Source: Lunularia cruciata (taxonomy: Eukaryota > Streptophyta > Marchantiopsida > Lunulariales > Lunulariaceae). Taken from it: a stretch of DNA of 64,000 nucleotides. Below, one piece after another: positions 1-9,579 of this stretch (position 1 is its first letter; each line of letters begins with the position of its first letter). The translations under genes and the position numbers were made by a program. The notes beneath the pieces are model-generated. The model worked only from the letters and a program-made list of their open reading frames with translations, made no database searches and was not told the origin of the DNA. The stretch spans positions 28,644,001-28,708,000 of the forward strand of contig OX419757.1 in NCBI GenBank assembly GCA_948567375.1, in the 5' to 3' direction.

Positions 1-180
1 TACTTCTCTAGCATCCTTTAGGGTAGGCCAATCAGTAATGACCTTGATTTTCTCTTCTTCCATCTTTATCCCCTCTGATGAGATCTTATGACCCAAGAAG
101 GTAACCTCCTTCTGCCAAAAGGCACACTTTGACTTCTTGCAGTAAAATTTTCATTGTCGTTGTCATCTTAGGACTTCTTG

Positions 181-728
181 CACATGATTCACACGTTTTG
201 CCTCTGTCTTACTATAGATTAAGATATCATTCAAGAACACCACCACAGACCAATCCAATAGTCTATTCAACACTTGATGCATCTAATCCATGAAGACCGT
301 TAGAGCATTAGTGAGTCCAAAAGGTAGAACTTTCCACTCAAAATACCCATACCTTGTACGAAAGGCAGTCTTTTGTACATCCTCTCTATCAATAGAAATT
401 TGCCAATAGCCGCTACGAAGATCCAACTTGGAAAGGTAGCATGCTTCACTTAGTTGATCAAGCAAGTCATCAATCCAAGGCAAGGGATATACATTCTTCA
501 CGGTTTGCTTATTAAGCCCACGGTAATCAATACAAATTGAAGTCCTCCATCCTTCTTTGGAACAAATAGTATTGGTGCTTCCCAAGGAGAGGTACTATGT
601 TGTATGAAGTCCTTCTCCAACAACTCTGTAAGTGTTGTTTGCAACTCCTCCAACTCCTTTGGTGAGAGCCAATAGATTGGTCTACTCACTAGAGTACTCC
701 CTGACAATAACTTGATCTTGAAAGGCAT
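181..728 (-). pseudogene. Element A reverse transcriptase remnant
   Basis: The RT starts around 728 on the minus strand (PIYWLSPKELEEL, then [16 protein letters not shown]), shifts frame near 560, and continues with [31 protein letters not shown] and [11 protein letters not shown]. Near 210-235 the catalytic box reads FLNDILIYS where gypsy RTs normally have two Asp residues, so one Asp has become Asn. Frameshift plus this change indicate a dead enzyme. The catalytic domain continues to the window edge. Confidence 0.85.
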
Positions 729-1158
729 ACCTTAATCAGAGGGTAATCCCTTTGGTAGATCATCCAGAAACACGTCCACAAACTCCTAAACTATCCGATC
801 AACCATTGCTTGATGAGGCCCTTGGTCCCCCCTTAGATTGTTCTTGTGCAATTGGCTTGATCCACACCGCAAATACAACTTTATCTTCCTCCAAAGCTTG
901 CTCTATGGCTGCTTTCCTAACCAACTTCCCTTCCAGGGACTCATCTCTCTTCCAAGCTTGCTCCATGGTTGCCATCTTGGCAAACTTCCCATCTTGGGAC
1001 TCATCTTCCTTCAAGGTTTTCTCTATGGCTACCTTCTTGACAAACTTCATATCTTGGAACAGACTATTCTTAGGTGTCTTACTCAAAGGTGCCAAACAAC
1101 CTAATTGGAAATTCCTACCTTGGTGTTGTACTTGAATTTGTCGTCGGGTCCAATCAAA

Positions 1159-1497
1159 TTAAACCTTATGATGTTCAAGCCAAGGTAGACCCAGAATGAT
1201 ATCATAGTATAGAGATGCCACTACAAACCTCATACACTCCAAATACTCCTTCCCAATCTTGAAGGTAATAGGATGCAAGGTGTGGAATGCAATACCCTTT
1301 CTACCATCCGCCATCATCAAACTACTTCCAATCACTAGCTTGATATGAATACCTAATTCCTTTGCTACTTGCATAAACATGCAATTCTTTGAACTTCCAA
1401 AATCAACCAAAATCCTACAACCCCGCTTAAATATTGTACCTTGCAAGTGAAGCAAACTTGCATAGGTCAAGCCTTCACTCTCATTGGAACTAATCAA
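1159..1497 (-). pseudogene. Element A retropepsin-like aspartic protease remnant
   Basis: The translation contains ILVDFGSSKNCM, where families normally have D-S/T-G in the active site, and downstream YYDIILGLPWLEHH, the conserved ILG-x-x-W segment of gypsy proteases. The catalytic Asp is kept but the next residue is Phe rather than Ser/Thr, so activity is doubtful. It lies between the zinc knuckle and the RT in the same orientation, as expected. Confidence 0.75.
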
Positions 1498-1607
1498 GCT
1501 TCCAATAGGCGGCTCAAAATCTCTTATTGAGATTCCTTGTTTCTCTGATCATTCTGTTCCACAAACCCCATTTGGGCAACTTTTCAAGGTCGCCCATTCC
1601 TAAGTAG

Positions 1608-2450
1608 GCATTCAGCAATGCAATGTCCAACTTGGTGACAATAAAAACAACCTCCATTTTGTTGCAATCTTTTTCTATCCACTGAGCCAAGTGGTCTCTG
1701 TTGGATAACATCAATCTCCATTGGTGTCGGTTCTTCTCACCCGTGCGTAGTGTACTAGTAGGCCTTGTGTAGGTCGAGGTCAAGACCAAGTTGTCGTCAC
1801 CAAGGAATCAAAGCGCTCAACCAATTGCATGGCTTCTTCTACATTTTGTGGTTCTCGCATGGTCACCTCCAATTTGGTTTGTGACTTCAATCCCTGCACA
1901 AATCAATCTAGAACTTCACTTTCTTGTATATCTAGAATTTGCATGATGATGTTCTGAAATTGTGTGATGTAGCTCTTTACTGAGCCAACTTGCTTCAACT
2001 CCACCAATTTATCTCGTGTGGCTCAAGTGGCATTTATAGTTTGAAATCGACCTAATATTGCATCCTTGAATTCTACCCATGTCAAAATTGGTGCAACAAT
2101 CTGTCATTCTGCTCGCTCCACTCCAAATCACCACCAAAGTTTTGCCACACCATCTAATTGGCTAGAGGCCAAGAGAATTTGTTTCTATTCATCTTGAAGA
2201 TTGGTGGCTTCAAAGTAACGTTTGCAATCAAACACAAAATTCTCCACTCTGCCCAAAAGATTCGTGCCTTCAAACACCTTGGGTTTTGGAAATCGAATGT
2301 AATCTTCTCCATCTCAAATTGGCGCTCTCTCTATATGTTGTTGTCGTTGTTGATCTAGTTCATCTAGCAATTGGTAAGGTGCTTGATTTGTTGTTGTATT
2401 GCAAGGATAATGTTTGGTATTGTCGCCATAGCTACTACTCTATCCCACTA
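1608..2450 (-). pseudogene. Element A gag remnant with CCHC zinc knuckle
   Basis: On the minus strand a retrotransposon gag domain is readable across 2100-1800, with pieces such as ILGRFQTINA, IIMQILDIQESEVLD, FVQGLKSQTKLEV and NVEEAMQLVERFD. This is followed at 1649-1608 by CFYCHQVGHCIAEC, a perfect CX2CX4HX4C knuckle. Several frame changes and stops separate these pieces, so no intact gag protein can be made. The function of the family is capsid formation and RNA packaging. Confidence 0.8.
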
Positions 2451-2687
2451 CTCCCAATTTTTCTAATTGATTAGCACATAGATGCAGCACGTCCACCATT
2501 CTCCATAAGTTACAACCAGAAGTATCAAGAGTTCCTTAGACACAGTGATCATATGTAGAAAATCCTGCCCAAAGCGCGAGGTGATGAATTGTGTGAAATG
2601 ATGCTTGGGTAATATTTGGACATGAAAATCCCAATGGTTTGGTGGAAGTAGATTCTGTGGTCCATAAATTCCATCCATCCCATTCCT

Positions 2688-2700
2688 ACTCTGATACCAA
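2688..2700 (-). other. Primer-binding site of element A (initiator tRNA-Met type)
   Basis: The minus strand reads TTGGTATCAGAGT immediately after the LTR end. TGGTATCAGAG is the classic plant retrotransposon primer site complementary to the 3' end of initiator tRNA-Met. It fixes the LTR boundary at 2701. Confidence 0.8.
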
Positions 2701-3066
2701 TGTAAAAGTCCAAGACCAAGGAGAGAACTAGAAGAATGGAAACTCACATTGGGACACTTGAATGAGTGAAAACTCCAAATGCCTAGCATGAGCTTTGGCT
2801 TTGGTATTTATATGTAGCATACAAAGCCCTTGAGAAGCTTCTCAAGAAGCTTCCACAAGCCGTTTTCTTAGAGTGCAAGCCAAGTTAACTAGGGAGCTTC
2901 TCAAGAAGCTTCCTTCTAGAAGCTGCTTACTTGGCATGCAAGCTCAACTAGTTAGAAAGCTTCCTAAGAAGCTTCCTAGATGCTTCTAGAATATTTTAGG
3001 CTAATTTGGCTTATTCTCTACTTTGTTAGCCTTACTAACTACGTTGCTAAACTCCATATTGTTACA
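2701..3066 (-). repeat. 5' LTR of gypsy element A (LTR family 1, 366 bp)
   Basis: Begins TGTAAAAG and ends TTGTTACA in plus-strand text (TG...CA termini), directly abutting a tRNA-Met type primer site on the left. A second LTR of this family is at 26761-27308, sharing both ends. The middle (about 2825-3000) is made of imperfect copies of a roughly 65-bp unit rich in GAAGCTTC and TTCTAGAA palindromes. Confidence 0.85.
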
Positions 3067-4521
3067 CACTCAATTCACTAGTTTGTTTTGGAGAACACTC
3101 TTTGGTGTCTTCAAAATTAAACAGACATGTCCATAGCTTATCATCCACAAACTGATGGAAAAATAGAGTGGGCTAATTGCACTATTGAGTACATGCTCCA
3201 AGGTTTTACTTTAGATGGGCAAGGGAGGTGTGACTTTGGTGACTTTGCTTATAAAAATTTAGTGAATGCATCCATATAGGTCACACTATTGTTCCTCACA
3301 TATGGAGAGCATCCTTTTACACCTTTGAGCTTGATGAAGATCTACCTGGTGGCTGATTATCAGCACTTTTGTTTTTAGAATCCAACAAGGTGTGGAGAAC
3401 GCCAAGCATAGGTTGTAGATTGCCCAAATTTGACAAAAGCAATATGCAAATGCATATTGTTTGCACATAGAGTTCAATGTTGGGATCAAGTCTGGTTGTC
3501 CACAAACAAACTCATGTTAGTTGGCCCTCATAAGCTCAAACCTCATTTTATTGGGGCCTTTTCTTATCCTTCATCAAATCGGCATAGTGACCTATTACCT
3601 TGAAAAATTGCCATACATGAAGATCCATCTAGTGTTCCATGTTTCTTTACTACACAAATATGACCTCAATTGCACTACATTCCTTCCATACAAGATTCTA
3701 GACCTTATCTAACACTCATTGATGGCATGAAGGAATATGAAACCAATTATATTCTCTAGAAAAACATCCATGGTACTTACCATCTGCAAGTGCAATATCT
3801 TATCCATTGGAAATAGAACCCATTGTATGAGGCAACATATGAACCAACAGTCAACTTGACCCATGCATTAGTGATTATGCAATCTTTTGAGCTACAACTT
3901 CATAATGAGGACGTTGTGTCTTAAAAGGGGAGAGGTTTGTAATACAAATTACTAGAAATATTATCTAGAGGTGGAAATTGGCTTAGTAACATCTAGAAGG
4001 AAGTTGTAGATAATAGACTAGGTAGATCAGATAGAGGTGTCACCAAAAGAGTACTTTAGCTAATAAAGCAAGAGCCAAAACGCCCTAAAACTTTGAAGCC
4101 AAGTTTGGAGGCCTAAATAGATGAATTAGGCCTTGAAAGTGTACACATATGGTTTCCTTTGGAAGTAAAGGCTTACCTTTCTCCCCTCTACTATTTTTCT
4201 TGTCAAGAGCTTTCCAATGGTACCTCATCCATGTAATTTTAAGCTTCCTACATGAAGATATCTTTTGGTCAAACTTGTTTGACCAACCAGAAAGAACAAG
4301 AATAGACATGTCACCATCCATGCAACTAATCTAAGGGTGGAGCTTGTTAACATGTCTCCAATCCATGTATCTAATCCAAGAGTGGAGCTTCTTTTGAGGG
4401 GATCCTCTTTGTTATATAATAAAGATAAGGTGCTCCTTTGGGGCATCAGAATATTGAGTGTTGAACCTTTGTGTCCTCTATTGTGTTTCTTTTGGGAGTT
4501 CTCTTATCCTTTGAATATTAA
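3067..4521 (+). mobile_element. Ty3/gypsy chromovirus B, 3' fragment (integrase end, chromodomain, PPT, LTR)
   Basis: The plus strand resumes inside an integrase core (TQFTSLFWRTLFGVF at 3068 onward, then AYHPQTDGKIEWANCTIEYM), continues into the post-integrase region (VWLSTNKLMLVGPHKLKP near 3490) and a chromodomain-like segment (LQVQYLIHWK and LYEATYEPTVNLTH near 3790-3860). A polypurine tract at 3923-3935 (AAAAGGGGAGAGG) precedes an LTR at 3938-4521. It matches element E at 47-53 kb domain by domain, so both belong to one family. Frames are interrupted by stops. The 5' part would lie beyond the left edge of the window, on the far side of element A. Confidence 0.85.
3938..4521 (+). repeat. 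3' LTR of gypsy element B (LTR family 2, about 584 bp)
   Basis: Starts TGTAATAC directly after the polypurine tract and ends near TTGAATATTA, where related LTRs end ATTACA. It is clearly the reverse complement of the LTRs at 47171-47771 and 52885-53474 (shared segments include TCTAGAGGTG, AGAGCTTTCCAATGGTACC and GGTGACATGTC-type blocks) and is related to the solo LTR at 25525-26261. Confidence 0.8.
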
Positions 4522-5100
4522 AAATAGCAATTCACATCTTGTTATTTATGCTCTAATTTTTTTAGCTCCTCCAATCATATATACACTTTCATAAATCAGT
4601 CTAAATCTTATTGAATCATTGTCACTAAGTGCACCTTCTTAGCCATCATATCTTTTGGATTCCTTAATTGTTATTCCAAACTCTGGATTCCTAAGTATTT
4701 TGAGAATGGTATCAATAGCTCTTCCTCTTCCCCTAAATCCTCCAATAAATGTGCCTCTTCTTATGATTAGATGTAGAGGAAATACAAAAAAAATTCCTCA
4801 GGTTGCAAGCAAATTGTTTCCTATTACCATTCCAATAGCAATAGTTCATAATTGGTTTTTTATGTTCACTTATCACTATGCACAACTTCTTCATTGCATG
4901 GAGAACTTAGAGCACTTTTTCAAGATACACGGGGGAGATGGTGTAGAAGAGCACAAAATTCTCATATATGACCAATCATTTGGTGACTTGGTGGTATTTG
5001 GTATTGGGTTTTGCAAGACTATGAATGGTGCAAAATTAACCAAATTAACCAAGAAGTGTGCAGGATAAATGGAGTCATATAAGTAGATAAGAGATTGCTA
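4522..5100 (+). other. Unassigned stretch with a 137-codon open frame, no recognised gene
   Basis: A frame is open on the plus strand from about 4655 to 5068 but has no ATG at its 5' end and no family resemblance I can name. The stretch leads directly into the tandemly duplicated coding-like block at 5101-5782, so it may be the upstream part of the same decayed transposon protein. This is inference only. Confidence 0.3.
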
Positions 5101-5782
5101 GGAGAAGTACGCTAGGGAAGGTTTCATTGAAATGGAAATCAAACAAGGGTGGGTTATTGATGATAAATTGAATCATCATTTTCCTCATTACCCCCAACTA
5201 GATGCCATGTTTTGGGGAGTGCAAACATATCTGTTGATGATTTTGCAAGCTAGCAAGTAGAAGATGAAGTATGAATCTTAGAGGTTGGATTGTTGATTGT
5301 TTCATGGGATATTTTTAAAGATGAGGATTACTTCATAGCTCATGATACTCCATATCAGTTCTCAATTTCTTATATATAAGGGGGAATTTTAAGGGACACT
5401 AGCTATGCCATACCTATGGTAGATGAGCTAGAAGATGATGATGGGAGAACTACACTAGGGAAGTTTTCATTGAAATGGAAATCAAACAAGGGTGGGTTAT
5501 TGATGATAAATTGAATCATCATTTTCCTCATTACCACCAACTAGATGCCATATTTTGGGGGGTGCAAACATATCTGTTGATGATTTTGCAAGCTAGCTAG
5601 TAGAAGATGAAGTATGAATCTTAGAGGTTGGATTGTTGGTTGTTTCATGGGATATTTTTAAAGATGAGGATGACTTCATAGCTCATGATACTCTATATCA
5701 GTTCTCAATTTCTTATATCCAAGGGGGAATTTTAAGGGACACTAACTATGCCATACCTATGGTAGATGAGCTAGAAGATGAG
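5101..5782 (+). repeat. 343-bp direct tandem duplication of a coding-like sequence
   Basis: Two head-to-tail copies with a 343-bp offset (5101-5443 and 5444-5782) are almost identical over the whole unit. Both contain coding-like stretches on the plus strand, such as FIEMEIKQGWVIDDKLNHHF in one frame and VSWDIFKDED.FIAHDT followed by YAMPMVDELED in another. The second copy keeps some positions open that are stops in the first. I do not recognise the protein. High similarity suggests a recent unequal duplication within an older decayed element. Confidence 0.85.
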
Positions 5783-5799
5783 AATAAGACTCCTCTAGT

Positions 5800-6879
5800 A
5801 TAATTGTGGTAAATAAGATATGAATTCACATCCACCACAATCACTTGCACAAATAAGGGAAAGAGAAACATTGGATTTAAATTGCTATTATAGAGTTATA
5901 TTTCAGATTCATCACTACTCCATACATCACGATATAAAAGTTTCTCAATATAACACTTTGTCTCCTTGGGTCTTTTCCTTGCTCTAAGACACTCAATAAA
6001 TGATGCTAGATGTTGTGCTGCCTTTTCCTTCTTGTCTTTTGCCTTTTTCTTTGCAGCTCTAGACTTTCATTTTCTTGGCAAGTATCTTTTGCTCTGACTC
6101 TACCTTTCTTTACTTTCTCTACAAGTAATATCTTCTTGTATTCCTCCTTGGTTCTGATTTTCTTTAGCTTTGTCATTTCTAAGGCTTTGATTTCCTTCCT
6201 TTTTGCTAGGCTAGTGACCTCAATTTTAGCTAGTTTGATCCAAGTCCTTGTATCCAATACTTCCTTCCTCCTATTGCATGGTCAAGAAAATCCTATGCAA
6301 ATCCAAATGTAGATATTGAATGTTTTCCAACACCTCTTGACATTTTCCTCCTCTTTCAAGAATTTCTCTTAGTTTCCTTCAACCCTTGTCCTAAATTATC
6401 CTCCTTTGTGTGTCTTAGATTTCCTTCTTCTATAGGCTTCTACCTTTCTTAGATGAGTCATCATTTACTTCATCATTTAATCTAAATGGATCTCCACGGA
6501 ATTGAAATGACAATGAGAACCAAGGAGGAATACAAGAAGAGTCTTATTCTCATTGGTAGAGAAGGTAAAGAAAAGTTAGAGTCAGAGCAAAAGATACTTG
6601 CCAAGAAAATGAAAGTCTAGAGCTGCAAAGAAAAAGGCAAAAGACAAGAAGGCAAAGGCAGCACAACATCTAGCATCATTTATTGAGTGTCTTAGAGCAA
6701 GGAAAAAACCCAAGGAGACAAAGTGTTATATTGAGAAACTTTTATATTGTGATGTAGGGAGTAGTGATGAATCTGAAATATAACTCTATAATAGCAGTTT
6801 AAATCCAATGTTTCTCTTTCCCTTATTTGTGCAAGTGATTGTGGTGGATGTGAATTCATATCCTATTTACCACAATTAT
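5800..6879. repeat. Large inverted repeat: arms about 5800-6180 and 6500-6879, spacer about 320 bp
   Basis: The left arm read forward matches the right arm read as reverse complement over roughly 380 bp with few differences. Outer ends are ATAATTGTGGTAAATA at 5800 and its complement ending at 6879; inner ends reach GTCATTTC. Each arm carries the same Lys-rich coding fragment. On the right arm, plus strand, about 6614-6782 reads RAAKKKAKDKKAKAAQ, then FIECLRARKKPKETKCYIEK and GSSDESEI before a stop. A transcript through this locus could fold into a long hairpin. The protein is unrecognised, probably a transposon accessory ORF. Confidence 0.85.
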
Positions 6880-7365
6880 GAACTCCCATAATCAAGAGTT
6901 TACATCTCATAGGGGTCATAGCTCTTTCCATGTCCTTTTGATAGGTCAATCTCTTTGATGAGTAATTTTTATTCTCTACCAAGCAACGGTGTTCATGCTC
7001 TCTTACGAGTGATTCTTGGTATCTTCTACATTCTTCATGTTCTGTTTTTGAGTTAGCTATAGGTATTGAGTCACTCAAGTGTCTTCTTTCTACCTCAGCT
7101 CCTACTTTCTCCCATCCTTTTTCCTCTTTGTGTATGGGTTGCAGAATTCAGGTTAGCAAATTTGTAGAAGTTTTCTCAAATGTAACTAGTTTGACCTTTC
7201 ATACTACAATGGCCTATATCTTAGAAGGTGTTAAGGGTCTTAGAGACACTTCAATTAGTGCAAAGAATTATCACAATCTCTCTTTATTTGTATTTTTCTT
7301 ATCACTTATCTTATGGCACAAGATCACATTGCATTATATTAATGGCTCTTGCTCCCAATCACATG
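6880..7365. other. Unassigned AT-rich stretch; short minus-strand coiled-coil-like frame
   Basis: A minus-strand frame at 6863-7078 is rich in charged residues (ECRRYQESLVREHEHRCLVE) and overlaps the outer end of the inverted repeat. No start, domain or family could be assigned. It may be part of the same decayed element as the Lys-rich fragment in the repeat arms. Confidence 0.3.
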
Positions 7366-8060
7366 TGTAACACTACTTGCCCCTTGCTCTTACCCAACCT
7401 TTATTGTTCTCTTTCTCTCCCTTAATACTATTCTCTTGCTCTCCCCTAATGCTATTGTGTTACTTTTAATGCTCTCCTCCCTATTTTCCTCACTCTTTTA
7501 TCTCTTATTCTACTTTCTCACCACTCATATTACATATTGCATGTTGTTTTGTTGTGATTCCTACAATACTAATGATTTTCTTTTCATGTGTTACCAAGGT
7601 GCATCATATCTATTCCATAACCATGTTTCAATTTTGCATCTACAATGAGCATGATCTTTGTATGTTGCATTTTGCATTAAGATGTATTTTCTTCTTTTAG
7701 TCCCCTTTACTCATCCAAGACCCATAATGTCCTACATAATTTACTACAATGGTACTTTTTAGAAGCAATCAAGTTTGCCTTGGTACTCATGACCTTTCAA
7801 ACAAGAGATCAATACTACCATGAGCGCAACTACTTGGGCACTTAGTGGCTGAAATTGTTTAGGCTTTTGGAGTCACAATCAACCTACACAAAAGCTTGAA
7901 CATCTCATTTATAGTGTTTAGGGACTCACATGCTCATGAACCGTGCTATGACATACACTATCCTTAGTGATTCTACTCTCATCTCCTATATCCTCTCATA
8001 TCCTATCATGTAACACTTTGCTCCCCACATCTACCACCCACTAACATTATGTTTCCTACT
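7366..8060 (+). repeat. Dispersed repeat, copy 1 (related copy in an intron at about 34395-35135)
   Basis: Collinear similarity to 34395-35135 is visible across about 0.7 kb. Anchors are AAGTTTGCCTTGGTACTCATGA here versus the same block with C/G at several positions there, the AAGGTGCA block near 7600, and the ACACTTTGCTCC block near 8015. The copy here is systematically richer in A and T. No ORF accounts for it. The family is unknown to me. Confidence 0.65.
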
Positions 8061-8221
8061 TGTTTGATGGTTTCTTTTCCTTAGAACTACAATCCTCTAA
8101 TTTTTCTGTACTACCTTGCTTGGGGAAACACCCTTCTTGCATGAGATGCTGCATACCATTCTGGATATTGAATGATGTGCTCATGGAATGTATCAATCTT
8201 CACTTTTGTGTTTGAAATGAG

Positions 8222-8287
8222 AAGAAACTCAATTCTTCATAGAAGATTACTATAGGAATCTTCTATGAAGAATCGAGTTTCTTCTTA
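8222..8287. repeat. 29-bp stem hairpin (8-nt loop)
   Basis: Positions 8222-8250 and 8259-8287 are reverse complements with a single mismatch, separated by an 8-nt loop at 8251-8258. It lies between the dispersed repeat and the Harbinger remnant. It could be a relic of a small foldback element or a small-RNA precursor; the sequence alone does not decide. Confidence 0.8.
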
Positions 8288-8439
8288 TTGAGTTTACTCA
8301 TTGGCTCAACCTAAGGGGCTGAGCTAGCAATTTAGATAGCATGTAAGGATAAAGAGGTAATACAGACGTACCTTTTGTACTAAATAGTATCATGAAACTA
8401 GTTTCACACACCATCTTCTAGGTCAACATCCTAAACAAC

Positions 8440-9000
8440 ACAAACAACACAATTTATGGAGCATTGATCTTTTATTCACTCTTATTCTACACCTTCTTGA
8501 TGTAATTCTATACATTCCTTCATGAAAACACCTTGGAGGAAGTCTTTATTGTAGTATTGGTGAATGGCAAGCTCCCCATCATCAATGATTTGTTTGGGAA
8601 TTCAAAGTCTTCTTCATCCCATGCCTCACATCTATTCATAAAGCAATTGTGCAACATTATACATGCACTTATCCATTTCAAAATGTAACTATTTCTTTGA
8701 TACTTCTTCAATTGGAACTTTATCCCCACCATGAGTATGATTGAGCCTTCAGTATTCCAACATAGTGCTCATTTGCTACCTAAACTTTGCTACATATTTG
8801 TTAAATTGTTGTTTGTATGGGGTTTTAGCAATTCAAAAGGCAAGAACAACATGGCTCATGGAGTTGTAAGCTAAATTAGCCAAGAAGTATTATCCATTGT
8901 CAAAGGATGTGCACTCCTTGTTGTGGTTCAAATTTTTCTAGAGCAATAATCTACTCAAACTGATCATGTTGTGATAGGGCCCATGCATACTTAAGCCACA
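8440..9000 (-). pseudogene. PIF/Harbinger transposase C-terminal remnant (DDE_Tnp_4 type)
   Basis: The minus strand reads, in broken frames, a block resembling plant Harbinger transposases: NSMSHVVLAF, IAKTPYKQQFNKYVAKFR, then KWISACIMLHNCFMNR and EDFEFPNK. The HN motif after a hydrophobic helix and the following acidic segment are typical of the C-terminus of this family. The second catalytic region appears lost (ANLAYN where D-S-A-Y is usual), and stops interrupt several positions. Further N-terminal debris may continue to about 9570. Confidence 0.7.
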
Positions 9001-9039
9001 ACATTACCTCAACATATTACTATCCAACAAAAATCAATA

Positions 9040-9150
9040 TCACAAGTTATGGGATAATGGCATCACTATAGTGACCACAAACTCTTGAGCTATCACAAGT
9101 CATGAGATACTAGCATCACAAATGGTGGCCAAAAACTCTCAAGCTATTGC
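9040..9150 (+). repeat. Imperfect tandem duplication (about 62-bp unit, 2 copies)
   Basis: The text around TATCACAAGTTATGGGATA (about 9050) recurs at about 9095 with shared blocks ATCACAAGT..TG.GATA, GCATCAC and AAACTCT.. AGCTAT. It is a short local duplication in non-coding DNA. Confidence 0.5.
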
Positions 9151-9579
9151 ACATTACACTAAAAATAGGAAGGATTCCAAGGATTAGCAACACCAATACC
9201 AAAATAAGTCAAAAAGGCAGGCTTTTATCCCACCAAAAATGGATGACCATTCTTTTTTCATTGCATATAACCTGCTCATTCATAGAATAGGATCCTTTAT
9301 GGGTTAAATACATTTCTTTGTCCATCATAAATCTTTGTGCCAAGAGGAAGAGAGTACCGTTGCAAAACCCTTCTAAGCAAATATGGCAGAAATCCTAGCA
9401 CTGTCCTCATGGTATGCCCATTGCACCTTGTTGCACATGATGAAAGTTATTGCTGCCACTTTGTCTATATAAGAAATTGTGGATCTCACACTATATCCCA
9501 AATGTTGGTTCTCCTTGACAAACTTGTCTCATTGTCATTATATCCAAACCTATCAAGAGCACAAGCAACCTGAATCCAC

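Larger units (their letters stand above)
1..3066 (-). mobile_element. Ty3/gypsy LTR retrotransposon A, 5' portion (LTR, gag, protease, RT), decayed
   Basis: Reading the minus strand from right to left, the order is LTR (2701-3066), primer-binding site, gag, zinc knuckle, aspartic protease and reverse transcriptase. The window edge cuts it inside the RT, so RNase H, integrase and the 3' LTR lie outside. Protease-before-RT with RT ahead of the missing part is gypsy-type layout. The reading frame is broken by frameshifts and stops, so it is a non-autonomous relic. On its right it ends exactly where an integrase fragment of another gypsy element (B) resumes, so A is nested in B. Confidence 0.9.
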
